A stretch of 64,000 nt of DNA, from NCBI GenBank assembly GCA_963803295.1, contig CAWDMC010000010.1, positions 186,001 to 250,000 of the forward strand, in the 5' to 3' direction. The position numbers and the translations under genes are program-made. The notes under the pieces were generated by a model. That model saw nothing but the letters and a program-made list of their open reading frames with translations, was not told the DNA's origin and searched no databases. The first letter of the stretch is position 1, and the number at the start of each line of letters is the position of its first letter. Below are positions 1-9,367 of the stretch, in pieces. The stretch comes from CAWDMC01 sp963803295. GTDB lineage: Bacteria > Acidobacteriota > Terriglobia > UBA7540.

Positions 1-1479
1 GCGTTTTCGTTAGTCTTGGGATTGAGTGACACAGTAAGGTTCAGCAGGTTGCTGGGATCGAAACCAGGATCCACGCGCATGACGTTTCTAAAGCTCTCTG
101 CCAGCAGGCCGGCACCGACAAGCAGAGCCATCGATGCACCAATCTCCAGCACCATCAGACCGGATTTCAACCGATTGGTTCGCCGGTCGCTGGTCAGGCT
201 ACGGCCCTCGCTCTGCAGCACGGGGCACATCGCGGCACCTCGCCGAACGAGCAGCGGCAATGCTCCGAACACTAAGGCAATCAGAAAGGAAAGGAGCGGC
301 AGGATCGCTCCCGCCTGCAGATCAAGACTCAGATCGTACAGGCGAGGCAGGTGCTGGCCTGCCAGACTGCGAACAGCCGAAATACTCCAAAGCGTGAGCA
401 CCAGACTGACAGCCGCAGCGGCTGCGACTATCAAAACCTGCTCCGCGAAGCTCTGCCGGAAAAGGCGCCAACTCGTCGCCCCGAGCGCCTCCCGCACCAC
501 GTACTCTCGCAATCGGTTGGCGTTGCGGGTGAGCAGCAGGTTGCCCATGTTGAACAGTACCAAGGCCAGCAGTAAGGCCACCGCCGCCAGGAGCATCCAC
601 AGCCCATCCCGGACTCCCAGGGACATCGTGTCACGCAGGGGTTACCACGTAAACCGCCAGCGCCGCGATGATTCGTTGTTCGATCACGTCGCGGAAAGCC
701 GGTTGCTTCACCTGTTGCTCGCGGAAAACCTCCACGGCGCCCGCCAGGAGCTGATTGGAAGCTCGTTGTGGCGAGACCCCGTCCCTCAAGCGGCCAAGAA
801 CGTAGTAATTGAAGTTCCCCTCGTCCAGAGCTCCCTGGGTGATAGTCAGCGGAATCCAGAACTCGGCCTGCTCAGGCGCCCAATGCATGATCGCCCGCAC
901 ATCCACGACCCGGGGAAAGTCGAAGCGTGGCGGCATAACCCCGATGACGGTCATTGGGCCTTCGCTCATCCGCACCGGCTTTCCAATGATGCTCCGGTCA
1001 CCTCCGAAGGAACGCATCCAAAGCTGATGACTGAGCACCATGACGTTATCGTGGCCCGGCGTTGCATCTTCAACGCGGAAACCTCGGCCCAAAAATGGCT
1101 GCACGCCGAATACCCGGAAGAAATCCGCCGTTACCTGGGCGCCGTATAGCCGCTCCGCCTGTGCCAGGCCAAGGAGCGTACGTTCTGCCGTGTCAAGGGC
1201 GGCCGCATGTTCGAACAGGCCTGATTTCTCCCACTGTTGGACCTCCCTGAGGGTGACGACACACGGGCCCGAAGCGAGAGCGGGCAGGTTCTGCGAGATC
1301 GTGAAGATTCGCTCGGAACGCGGAAAAGCCAGTGGCCTGAGCAAGACCGTTTCAACGACAGCGAAAATCGTGCTTACTGCGGCGAGCCCGAGCGCCAGAG
1401 TCAGCACGACAGTAAATGTATGCGTCCTGTTGGCCGAGAGATTTCGAGCCGCGTACCGGAAGTCGTTGAGGATGCCCAT
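1..1479 (-). pseudogene. ADOP/MacB-type FtsX permease, frameshifted and cut by window edge
   Basis: This is a large membrane permease of the acidobacterial duplicated orphan permease (ADOP) type, related to MacB/FtsX. It starts MGILNDFRYAARNL, has a first membrane segment (about residues 20-48) and then a MacB-like periplasmic domain. The reading frame stops at 631 (ending YVVTP-A), and the family-typical continuation (LRDT, then a membrane helix ending FNMGNLLL and the FtsX domain) resumes in another frame down to base 1. The shift lies in a CCCC run near 635-640. ADOP proteins are usually about 800 residues, so the rest lies left of the window. No ATPase partner is visible. It is either a pseudogene or a single-indel sequencing error. 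Confidence 0.8.
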
Positions 1480-1937
1480 TCGCCCCCTGACGTGCTCCGG
1501 AGCAATCCGCCTGCCGTCACGCCCGTACGAAGACGACTGTCTTCAGTATGCGAGGTCGCCTGATTTCTCACCGACTGTCCGCTCGTGGGACCGGGTGTCC
1601 CGAACCGAACACCAGTCCTCCCTGAGGCTGTCCGTTCAAGGAGCTTCCGAATCCGCCCGAGTCGAGGATTCGAAGATATTACAATCTCGCGGTCCGCCTG
1701 CCACGGTCAGGTCAGAACGCAGTCGTTATCGGGCATTAGGGAATGCAGCAGTCTTCACTTTGGGTGTGTCATGTTGATGCGCATCGTGCCGCTAATCTGC
1801 TGGAAGTTCATTCGTCTGTTAATGAGAACAGGACCTACTGCCTTTTGTCTCGTCTTATCTCCGTTCGCATTTTCTTCTGGCATACTGGATGATGTGTTTA
1901 ACGTTGTCGATGCCAGATGCCACCGAATGGCTTGTTG
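1480..1937. other. Intergenic region between divergent ADOP and adenosine deaminase
   Basis: About 460 bases separate these divergently transcribed genes. Open frames here show no recognisable domain and overlap each other. The PadR-type regulator that often accompanies ADOP genes is not seen. Promoters for both directions presumably lie here, but I cannot place them with confidence. Confidence 0.4.
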
Positions 1938-3110
1938 ATGAATCTCGATCACACAACCCTCGAATCGGTCCCGAAGGTCCTGTTGCACGAGCATCTCGAT
2001 GGTGTCTTGCGCCCGGCGACGATCATCCAGCTGGCGAAGGAGGCTAAGTACAACAAGCTGCCGACGGAGGATCCGATCGCGCTCGCCGAGTGGTTCCACC
2101 AGGGGGCCAACCAGGGCAGTCTGGCCGAGTACCTCAAGGGGTTCGCTCATACCATCGCCGTCATGCAGACGGACGAAGCTCTGGCCCGCGTGGCCTTCGA
2201 GCAGGCGGAAGACCTGAAGAACGACGGCGTGGTGTATTTCGAGACTCGCTTTGCGCCGGTCTTTCACACCAAAAAGGGACTGACTCATAGCCAGGTAGTG
2301 ACGGCCGTCCTGAAGGGACTCGATCGCGCCCAAAAAGAGCTAGGGATTCGCGCGGGTCTGATCGTGTGCGCGATGCGTAACATGAACCCAGCCGTGTCGC
2401 TCGAGATGGCCGAACTCGCCGTGGATTTCCGCGATCGCGGCGTCGTGGGATTCGATCTGGCTGGCGAAGAAGGCGGCTACCCGCCCAAGAAACACGTTGA
2501 TGCCTTCCACTACATCCAGCGCGAAAATTTCAACATCACCGTGCATGCCGGAGAGGGTTTTGGAAAGGAATCCATCTGGCAGGCGGTACAGTACTGCGGC
2601 GCTCACCGGATCGGTCATGGAACCAGGTTGATCGAGGACATCGCCATCGCGGAAGGCAAGGTGGTAAAACTTGGCGACCTCGCCCAGTATGTCCTGGACA
2701 AGCGAATACCTCTGGAAATATGCCTAATCTCCAACGTTCACACCGGAGCTGCGCGCAGCCTTGGCGAGCACCCGTTCAAATATTACTTCAGAGAGCAATT
2801 CCGGGTCACACTCAACACCGACAATCGCCTCATGAGCCACACTACCATGACGCGCGAATTCGAGGCGGCGCAGTACACCTTCGGTCTCACCCTCAATGAT
2901 TTCGAGAAGATCACTATCAACGCCATGAAGAGCGCTTTTATTCCTTACCGCGAGCGCATCCGCATTATCTTTGACGTGATCAAGCCGGGATACTCGACGA
3001 CCCGCGAACGACTGGGACTGAGCCTGCAAAATGCGCATTACGGAACGGGAGAATCCGCAGTCGCGAGCCCTCGACACCAAGCCGGCGGCGCAGATCCTCA
3101 GGATCATTAA
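1938..3110 (+). CDS. add: Adenosine deaminase
   Basis: Zinc-dependent hydrolase converting adenosine to inosine in cytoplasmic purine salvage. The metal site is visible: HEH near residues 17-19, the HAGEG motif in mid-protein, the HRIGHGT motif, and the NTDNRLMS motif, which is the variant seen in many bacterial Adds instead of NTDD. An upstream in-frame ATG exists at 1917, but the start at 1938 puts the LLHEHLDG motif where the family has it; neither start has a clear ribosome site. The frame runs about 80 bases into murQ, so the last ~25 residues are out-of-frame murQ sequence and look non-native. The natural stop may have been lost by a small indel near 3015-3030. Confidence 0.9.
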   Translation: MNLDHTTLESVPKVLLHEHLDGVLRPATIIQLAKEAKYNKLPTEDPIALAEWFHQGANQGSLAEYLKGFAHTIAVMQTDEALARVAFEQAEDLKNDGVVYFETRFAPVFHTKKGLTHSQVVTAVLKGLDRAQKELGIRAGLIVCAMRNMNPAVSLEMAELAVDFRDRGVVGFDLAGEEGGYPPKKHVDAFHYIQRENFNITVHAGEGFGKESIWQAVQYCGAHRIGHGTRLIEDIAIAEGKVVKLGDLAQYVLDKRIPLEICLISNVHTGAARSLGEHPFKYYFREQFRVTLNTDNRLMSHTTMTREFEAAQYTFGLTLNDFEKITINAMKSAFIPYRERIRIIFDVIKPGYSTTRERLGLSLQNAHYGTGESAVASPRHQAGGADPQDH

Positions 3111-3918
3111 CCGCGAGGACGCCAAGGTGGCGAGGGCAGTCGGGGAGGCGATTCCTCAGATCGCTCAGGCTGTGGAGTTGGTGGTCAAGGCGCTCGAGAC
3201 GGGAGGTCGCCTGGTCTATCTCGGGGCCGGCACCAGCGGCCGGTTAGGCGTGCTCGATGCCGCAGAGTGCATTCCGACCTTCGGGACCGATCGCGTTATC
3301 GGAGTGATGGCCGGAGACCTCGGAGCCATGTCCCGGCCGGCCGAGGCCTCGGAGGATGATCCGGCCTTGGCAGTGCGTGACTTGAAGCGAATCGGCTTCG
3401 AACGCCGCGATATTCTGGTAGCCGTCTCGGCTAGCGGACGGACGCCCTATGCGCTCGGAGGCCTGCGCTATGCGCGTTCGCTCAGGGCCAGGACCGTCGC
3501 CGTTACCTGTAACGGAGAGGCGCCGATGCGGCGCCATGCGGACGTGTTCATCGCCGTGGTGGTGGGTCCGGAAGTGATCGCGGGATCCACTCGCCTGAAG
3601 GCGGGAACGGCCGAGAAGCTGATCCTCAACATGGTCTCGACAGCCAGCATGGTGCGTTGGGGTCGCGTGCTCTCGAATCTCATGGTCAACGTGCAGCTAA
3701 CCAACGAGAAGCTGCGCGCGCGCGCCTTGCGCATCTTGGGGCAGGCTACCGGCGCCCGACCGGCTACGGCGGCGCGAGCTTTGCGACAAGCCGGCGACAA
3801 TCTGCCGGTCGCGATGCTGATGCTGAAGAAGAAGATCACCCTGGGTGAAGCACGCAATCTGCTCGATCGTGGATCAAGCATCGCGGCGGTGCTACGCGAG
3901 GCTGGGATCAAGAACTGA
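3031..3918 (+). CDS. murQ: N-acetylmuramic acid 6-phosphate etherase
   Basis: Cleaves the lactyl ether of MurNAc-6-phosphate to GlcNAc-6-phosphate and D-lactate during cell-wall recycling. It is 295 residues, matching the family (~300). It has the SIS-domain phosphosugar loop (GAGTSGRLGVLDAAEC, about residues 65-80, with the catalytic Glu near 79), and a second conserved Glu in AEASEDD, matching the VEGAEDD motif. The C-terminal small helical domain is present. The ATG at 3031 gives the normal N-terminus (ITERENPQSRALD). It overlaps the end of add by 80 bases, which suggests translational coupling or a damaged add terminus. Confidence 0.93.
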   Translation: MRITERENPQSRALDTKPAAQILRIINREDAKVARAVGEAIPQIAQAVELVVKALETGGRLVYLGAGTSGRLGVLDAAECIPTFGTDRVIGVMAGDLGAMSRPAEASEDDPALAVRDLKRIGFERRDILVAVSASGRTPYALGGLRYARSLRARTVAVTCNGEAPMRRHADVFIAVVVGPEVIAGSTRLKAGTAEKLILNMVSTASMVRWGRVLSNLMVNVQLTNEKLRARALRILGQATGARPATAARALRQAGDNLPVAMLMLKKKITLGEARNLLDRGSSIAAVLREAGIKN

Positions 3919-3934
3919 CACCTAGATTGCATAG

Positions 3935-3940
3935 TATAAT
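3935..3940 (+). promoter_or_regulatory. Perfect -10 box (TATAAT), probable leaderless start of the toxin-antitoxin operon
   Basis: An exact TATAAT lies six bases before the antitoxin ATG at 3947, and there is no Shine-Dalgarno sequence. A CTGACA box sits at 3915-3920 but with only 14 bases of spacing. The geometry puts transcription start at or next to the start codon, as in leaderless mRNAs. Confidence 0.5.
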
Positions 3941-3946
3941 AGAACC

Positions 3947-4225
3947 ATGGCCAGCCCACTGATCCACATTTCGGAGGAAGAAGCGACCAGGGACTTTGCT
4001 TCTCTGCTTGGCCGCGTGCGGGCAGGCGCGGAAGTGGTGATCGAGCATAATGATCAGCCCGTAGCGGTCATCCAGCCCGCCCGGCCGATTCACCGTAACA
4101 TCTCGGCTTGTATCGCGCTGCTGCCCGAGGACTCGGTGGCTACCATCGATCCAGATTTCGCCAAGGATGTGGAGGCAGCTATCGAGCGCCACCGCGAGCC
4201 GCTTGAGCCGCCCGCATGGGACTGA
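3947..4225 (+). CDS. Phd/YefM-type antitoxin
   Basis: A 92-residue protein with an N-terminal Phd/YefM-like DNA-binding fold: HISEEEATRDFASLLGRVRAGAEVVIEHNDQPVAVI, read here as a pattern in two stretches (residues 7-24 and 25-42), is the classic layout. The acidic and proline-rich C-terminus (DPDFAKDVEAAIERHREP) is the expected toxin-neutralising tail. It overlaps the downstream PIN toxin gene by 10 bases, the usual antitoxin-first order. It should repress its own promoter. The presumed promoter is the TATAAT just upstream. Confidence 0.85.
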   Translation: MASPLIHISEEEATRDFASLLGRVRAGAEVVIEHNDQPVAVIQPARPIHRNISACIALLPEDSVATIDPDFAKDVEAAIERHREPLEPPAWD

Positions 4226-4629
4226 TCCTCGATTCCAGTGTCCTCGTTGCGGCCGAACGCCAAGGCTTCAACGCCCGCCAAATGCTTGCCGCCATCGCCC
4301 ATAAGGTTGGTGAAACGGACATCGCGCTTTCAGTGGTGACCCTGATTGAGCTGGCGCACGGGGCAGCGCGAGCTGACACCCCGGAACGAAAATCGAGGCG
4401 GCAGCAGTTTATTCGAGAGCTGCGGATGGCCATGCCCATCCATCCCATCTCAGAATCGGTGGCCCTTCGCACCGGGGAGGTCGATGGAGAGAATCAAGCC
4501 CGAGGAATCAGGGTTCCACTCTCCGACCTCTTGATCGGTGTAACCGCGTTGGAGCTTGGATATGCCGTCGCCACAGCGAATGCTCGCCATTTCCGCCTGA
4601 TATCGGGCCTGTCTGTGGTGCAGATCTGA
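4216..4629 (+). CDS. vapC: PIN-domain toxin ribonuclease, VapC family
   Basis: A 137-residue PIN-domain protein expected to cleave RNA, usually tRNA or rRNA, when freed from its antitoxin. Acidic metal-binding residues are present: Asp6 in LILDSSVL, Glu45 in TLIELAHG, and Asp104 in VPLSDLLIG, plus the Asn122 region (ATANARHF) typical of the fold's end. The start overlaps the antitoxin by 10 bases. All catalytic residues are intact, so the module should be functional. Confidence 0.88.
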   Translation: MGLILDSSVLVAAERQGFNARQMLAAIAHKVGETDIALSVVTLIELAHGAARADTPERKSRRQQFIRELRMAMPIHPISESVALRTGEVDGENQARGIRVPLSDLLIGVTALELGYAVATANARHFRLISGLSVVQI

Positions 4630-4775
4630 GTCACAGGTGTTTCGTCATTCCCAGACGTTCTTTGGGCGGGGGGTGAGGCCACACCATTGCCCGAACGACA
4701 CAGTGAATACGGCTGGGGGATCGGGCCGTTCTTACGACAAAGAGACGTTGGTGAACCGTACCACGACAACGCACC

Positions 4776-6044
4776 ATGGATAAATTTCTGATCAAAGGCG
4801 GCCATCCTCTGGAAGGAACCGTCAACATCCGCGGCGCTAAGAACGCTGCCCTGCCGGCGATGGCAGCGGCCCTGCTCACCGAAGAACAGGTGACTTTGCG
4901 CAATGTCCCTCGCGTCCGCGACATCGGAACCCTGCGCAGCCTGCTCGATGAATTGGGGGCGGATTCAGCTATCACTCACGAAGAGTATGGTAACCGGGTG
5001 GAGATCCAGTCGCGCAAACTCGAAAACGCGGTTGCGCCTTACGACTTGGTTAAGCAAATGCGGGCCTCAGTGCTCGTACTCGGTCCGCTCGTGGCCCGCT
5101 TTGGGCGCGCCAAGGTCTCACTGCCGGGCGGATGCGCCATCGGGGCGCGCCCTATCAACCTGCACCTGAGGGGTTTGGAACGGCTCGGAGCCCGTATCAG
5201 CATGGATCACGGCTATGTCGACGCACAGTCGAATGGCCTTAAAGGCGCGCGCTTCAGCTTCGACACCATCTCCGTCACCGGCACGGAGAACCTGATGATG
5301 GCAGGGGTTCTGGCCGAAGGCGAGACGGTGCTTTCGAATTGCGCCCGCGAGCCGGAGGTCCAGGATTTGGCGGCCATGCTGAACTCTATGGGCGGGCAAG
5401 TCGAGGGCGCGGGAACATCTACGATTACCATTCGGGGCGTCAGCCGGTTGCACGGAACCGAGCACTCCATCATTCCGGATCGGATCGAGACCGGTACTTT
5501 CGTCGTGGCAGCGGCGATTACCGGAGGGCGCCTCGTGATCGAGCGTGCGGAGCCTGCGCACCTTCAGGCGGTGATGGCAAAGCTCGAAGAGACGGGAATT
5601 CGGATTACCGCACGGAAAAACACGCTCGAAGTCGAAGGGTCGGGACCCAAACTGGCTGCCGATATGGTCACCCAGGAGTATCCCGGCTTCGCCACCGATA
5701 TGCAGGCTCAGTATATGGCGCTGATGACTCAGGCCGAGGGATCGTCTGTGATTACCGAGACGATTTTTGAGAACCGCTTCATGCATGCGCTCGAGATCAT
5801 GCGTATGGGGGCGGACATTACCCTCGACGGGCGCAGGGCCCTGGTACGAGGCAGGACCCGGCTCAGCGGCGCCAACATCCAGGCGTCTGACCTTCGGGCT
5901 AGCGCCTCTTTAGTTCTGGCAGGGCTTGCGGCCGAGGGCGAGACGCTTATCGACCGCGTGTATCACATCGACCGGGGATACGAACGAATCGAGGAGCGGC
6001 TGAAGGCCGTGGGTGCTAGAATCGAGCGCATTTCAGAGACTTAA
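4776..6044 (+). CDS. murA: UDP-N-acetylglucosamine 1-carboxyvinyltransferase
   Basis: First committed step of peptidoglycan synthesis: transfers enolpyruvate from PEP to UDP-GlcNAc in the cytoplasm. It is 422 residues, full length. The N-terminal KGGHPLEGTVNIRGAKNAAL pattern carries the substrate-binding Lys-Asn, and the catalytic, fosfomycin-target Cys is present (about residue 120 in PGGCAIGARPINLH). The C-terminal DLRASASLVLAGLAAEG motif is intact. No strong ribosome site precedes the ATG. It is transcribed toward the FecR-like gene, with a weak hairpin between them. Confidence 0.96.
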   Translation: MDKFLIKGGHPLEGTVNIRGAKNAALPAMAAALLTEEQVTLRNVPRVRDIGTLRSLLDELGADSAITHEEYGNRVEIQSRKLENAVAPYDLVKQMRASVLVLGPLVARFGRAKVSLPGGCAIGARPINLHLRGLERLGARISMDHGYVDAQSNGLKGARFSFDTISVTGTENLMMAGVLAEGETVLSNCAREPEVQDLAAMLNSMGGQVEGAGTSTITIRGVSRLHGTEHSIIPDRIETGTFVVAAAITGGRLVIERAEPAHLQAVMAKLEETGIRITARKNTLEVEGSGPKLAADMVTQEYPGFATDMQAQYMALMTQAEGSSVITETIFENRFMHALEIMRMGADITLDGRRALVRGRTRLSGANIQASDLRASASLVLAGLAAEGETLIDRVYHIDRGYERIEERLKAVGARIERISET

Positions 6045-6081
6045 AAGAAACCACGGCCTTCTCGACTTCGACAGGTCCTCG

Positions 6082-6106
6082 CCTGCTGCTTATATTTATG
6101 AGCAGG
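6082..6106. terminator. Weak hairpin between convergent genes
   Basis: CCTGCT and AGCAGG can pair across a 13-base loop, followed by AAAAA. It lies between the convergent murA and FecR-like genes, where a bidirectional terminator would be expected. The stem is short, so the call is tentative. Confidence 0.3.
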
Positions 6107-6962
6107 AAAAACCTGCGGGCGGGGTATAGGGGCTCGGCTCTCCCAGGCTGTTCTCGATGGCATTCAATAAACAGCCTTCGGCGTTTGCCAGTGCGGCGGC
6201 AGCGGCAGCGGCAGAGTTGGCGGCTGCTGCAGCGGATTGCGCTGCGGCCGCCTGAGACAGTGCCGCCGCTGCCTGTTGCTCGGCTGCAGCAGCCCTCTCC
6301 TCAGCGTCGCTCGCATCATTGGATTTCGCAATGGCCACGCCCGCCAATACTGCTGCCGCTCCCGTTGCTCCGATGGCGACGTAGAAAGCGGTGCTGTGGC
6401 CAGAACTGACACTTCCGCCCTGAGGCGAACGAGCGGTTTTTGGCGCGATAGTTACGCTCTTGCCCTCCGGTACCTCGACGGGAGCACCAACTCCTTCCAC
6501 GCGCAGGGCTCCCCGCTTCGTGCTTACTACGATCGAGCCGTTAAGCATCGCGATCTCGCCGAGGGTGTCGAATCCCTCGGCCGGGACCACAGAAATGTCG
6601 CCCATTTTCACCTGCATGTTGCTGGTGTGGGGATGGTAGAAGGATACCTGTCCTTGTTGGAGCAGGACGGCAACTTCGTTTCGCTCGCCCGCGAATGAAG
6701 CTGCAGTATCGTGACCGAAGGTCAGACGACTACCGCTCGAGATCGCTACGATCGCAAGACCATCGTTGACCTTCAGAGTATCTCCGCTGAACACGATTGA
6801 ATTAGATTCGAGCAATTGCCCGGATAGTCTGGCGTTACGGCTGCCGGCTACGGACCCGATCACGGCCGAGCCGGCGAAGGCTGAAACCGGAATAAACCAC
6901 ATAATGCCCGCTGTCATCAGAGCCAGCCGGCCGAGACCTGCACTACTGCGATGAGAAGCCAT
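6096..6962 (-). CDS. Exported FecR-like protein with alanine-rich coiled-coil tail
   Basis: A 288-residue protein of unknown role. It has an N-terminal signal segment (residues 10-30, ending SAFAGS), then a FecR-like beta region (about 35-170: VIGSVAGSRNARLSG, DTLKVNDGLAIVAISSGS). A second hydrophobic helix follows (about 190-210, AFYVAIGATGAAAVLAGVAI). The tail is highly alanine- and glutamine-rich (about 215-265) and should form a coiled coil. A GGGAG ribosome site lies about 10 bases before the ATG. In acidobacteria such proteins are often free-standing, without FecI/FecA partners, and none is seen here. Confidence 0.65.
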   Translation of the reverse strand: MASHRSSAGLGRLALMTAGIMWFIPVSAFAGSAVIGSVAGSRNARLSGQLLESNSIVFSGDTLKVNDGLAIVAISSGSRLTFGHDTAASFAGERNEVAVLLQQGQVSFYHPHTSNMQVKMGDISVVPAEGFDTLGEIAMLNGSIVVSTKRGALRVEGVGAPVEVPEGKSVTIAPKTARSPQGGSVSSGHSTAFYVAIGATGAAAVLAGVAIAKSNDASDAEERAAAAEQQAAAALSQAAAAQSAAAAANSAAAAAAALANAEGCLLNAIENSLGEPSPYTPPAGFSCS

Positions 6963-7129
6963 TGAGATTTTCTCCCTGTATCTATTTGAACGATCGAACG
7001 CTCGCTCTTAAGAACCGAGCCCAACGAGAATAGTTGCACGAGAAACGATTGTCAAATGTAAGCAGAGTGTCAAGAATTAACCCGAATGACTGTCGGAGCT
7101 CCGGAATCGCCTCACTGGAGCCCGCAGCA

Positions 7130-9163
7130 TCAGTGTTTTTGAGGCTCGCCCGCCTTCATCTTTTCGAACGCCGCGCGAGCCGCCGCATTGCCGGGATCGA
7201 GCTTGAAACCGCTCTCGTACTCCTTCGCGGCTTCCTCGGTTCTTCCGATGGCGGCATAAAAGAAGCCCAGGGTGAAGTGAGAGTGGCTGTCCGCAGGAGA
7301 GATTGACTCCGCTTTCTTCAAGGCGTTCTCCGCGTCCTGGACTCTGCCTATCTGAAAATAACAAAGTCCTTCGCCAAGATAAGCCTTGGAGGTCGGAACG
7401 CTCTCGTTCGCTCGCCTGAATTGCTCTGCCGCCTTCTGGTATTTGGACTGTGCGAAATACAGTTCTGCCAGGGAAATTCGAGCTCTAACGCTGAACGGTG
7501 CCAGCCGTACGGCCGTCTGCAATTCCTCCTCCGCCAGTTGTGGCCGGTCAACCTGACAGTACGCCTCCCCGAGATTGATGTGAGCCGTAAGGTCACCGGG
7601 CGCCTGGCGAATGCTGCGCAAAAGCATTGCGATCGCCTCGTCATAGCGCCGCTCCTGGGTGTACACTAGCCCCAGATTGTCGAGAATAATTGGGTAATCG
7701 GGGGCGAGCTCCGACGCCTTGAGCCACTCGCGCTCAGCCCCCCCATAGTCACCCTGGCCAAAGTAAACCTGGCCGAGATTGTTGCGAATCTGTACCGAAT
7801 CGGGTGAAACAGCGAGCGTGCTCAGGCAAAAGCTCACGTCATCGTGCCAGTCCCGATTGCGCGTCACAATTCTATACACGGCTAGCGCCGCTAAGAAAGC
7901 CAGCCCGGCGGCCAGCGCCCGCCGCCAAACGGGTTTGGCTGAAACCATCTCAAAGAGTTGCAGGCAGCCCCAAGCCGCCACCCAGCAAAGGCCCACTGAA
8001 GGCACGTAAAGATACCGTTCTGAAAAGACATTGGCCGGCATCCAGGCTGCGTTCAGGACCGGCATCAATGCCACAATGCACCAGACAATGCCGAAGGAAA
8101 CGGGGTATGCGCGCCGCCGCAAAGCCCAAAAGGCGAGGCCCACCGCCAGAAGCGCAGTCAATCCCAGGGGAACCCGGCCGACCAGCGCGAACAGGTTGTC
8201 AGGAAAGACGTAGAAGGCGCACAGCCGCACCGGCCACAGAAATTTTGTCAGGTATTGGCCCACGAGTCCCACGCTCGAAAGCAAAACCCATTCCGGCGGT
8301 ATGATTCGAGTCGCTTTGATTGGTCCCAGAACGCGAAAACGGAACAAAAAGTACGCAACCTCAAGCACCCAAAGGGCTCCGTAGCGAGATAGTTTTTGTA
8401 TCCAGTGCGTTTGCAAGCGGTCCTGGCGGTAGAAGTGCTCGTAGATCGTAGCCAGCAGCGGGAGCGTGACGGCCGACTCTTTGGAGAGAAGCGCCAGAAT
8501 GAAGCAGGCGCACAGGGCGGCACCACTCAGAAGAGGTCTTCCCCAATGGGCCCAAAGGGCCCAATTGGCCCGATTGGTAAATCCGTGCCGCGGCAGTCCG
8601 AGAAAGAACCAGAACGTCAGCAGGTAGAACAGGCAAAGTTGCAGATCAGTGACCGCCGCGATCCAGGCCACTGCTTCGGAGTGTATCGGATGGAGAGCGA
8701 ATATTGCCGCCGCCGCGAACGCCAAGGAACGGTTTTCGAACATACGTTCCGTTACCAGAAAGACCGCAATGACCACCGCGGCATTAAAAAGAATATTCGC
8801 CAGATGGAAGAAGGCGGCAGCCGGTCCGAAGAACTGAAAACACAACAGGAAAAGCAGCATCATCATCGGCCGGTAATACGCCGTGGCTGTAGCTTCGGCG
8901 CCGCCGCGATACGACCACACCGTGGTGGTGAAGATCTCCCGCACGTGGTGGAAGCTCCGCACATAGGGATTGTTCAGTACCTGAGTCGTATCGTCGTAGA
9001 CGAAACCGTTGCGGAGTGTGTTGAGATACGGAACGGCCGACAAGAGCACCAGCGCCGCGATCGGCAGGAAGCGGGAGCGCGTGAAAGTCCAGACGCTACC
9101 GCTTGCCCTGACCTCAGCCGCGGAGTTGGCAGGTTCGGGTGTATTGGATTCGGCTTCGTTCAT
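7130..9163 (-). CDS. Polytopic glycosyltransferase with C-terminal TPR repeats (TMTC-like)
   Basis: A membrane protein of about 677 residues. The N-terminal half has roughly ten hydrophobic segments and the GFVYDDTTQVLNNPYVRSF loop typical of TMTC/PMT-like GT-C glycosyltransferases, which use lipid-linked sugars on the outer face of the inner membrane. From about residue 450 there are six or seven tetratricopeptide repeats (for example NLGQVYFGQGDYGGAEREW and LGFFYAAIGRTEEAAKEYE). A GTG start at 9220 is possible; the ATG at 9163 avoids an unsupported polar extension. Protein O-glycosylation is a plausible role, but the acceptor is unknown. Confidence 0.75.
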   Translation of the reverse strand: MNEAESNTPEPANSAAEVRASGSVWTFTRSRFLPIAALVLLSAVPYLNTLRNGFVYDDTTQVLNNPYVRSFHHVREIFTTTVWSYRGGAEATATAYYRPMMMLLFLLCFQFFGPAAAFFHLANILFNAAVVIAVFLVTERMFENRSLAFAAAAIFALHPIHSEAVAWIAAVTDLQLCLFYLLTFWFFLGLPRHGFTNRANWALWAHWGRPLLSGAALCACFILALLSKESAVTLPLLATIYEHFYRQDRLQTHWIQKLSRYGALWVLEVAYFLFRFRVLGPIKATRIIPPEWVLLSSVGLVGQYLTKFLWPVRLCAFYVFPDNLFALVGRVPLGLTALLAVGLAFWALRRRAYPVSFGIVWCIVALMPVLNAAWMPANVFSERYLYVPSVGLCWVAAWGCLQLFEMVSAKPVWRRALAAGLAFLAALAVYRIVTRNRDWHDDVSFCLSTLAVSPDSVQIRNNLGQVYFGQGDYGGAEREWLKASELAPDYPIILDNLGLVYTQERRYDEAIAMLLRSIRQAPGDLTAHINLGEAYCQVDRPQLAEEELQTAVRLAPFSVRARISLAELYFAQSKYQKAAEQFRRANESVPTSKAYLGEGLCYFQIGRVQDAENALKKAESISPADSHSHFTLGFFYAAIGRTEEAAKEYESGFKLDPGNAAARAAFEKMKAGEPQKH

Positions 9164-9367
9164 GGGTCTCGAGTTCCTGTGATTTGCTCTTGTCGTCTCT
9201 TTGGACGCAGGCTTCCCCACAGCTTCCGCGGTCGTCTAAAGGAGTGTCCCGAGTTCGATCCAGTCTATGAACTGACCGGTTCCCTGTCAAGCTCAGGTAC
9301 CGGCCTTACGACTTGAATACCAGCTTCATTACCGCTCTGCCGCCGTGCGGCGGTCTCTGACAACATT

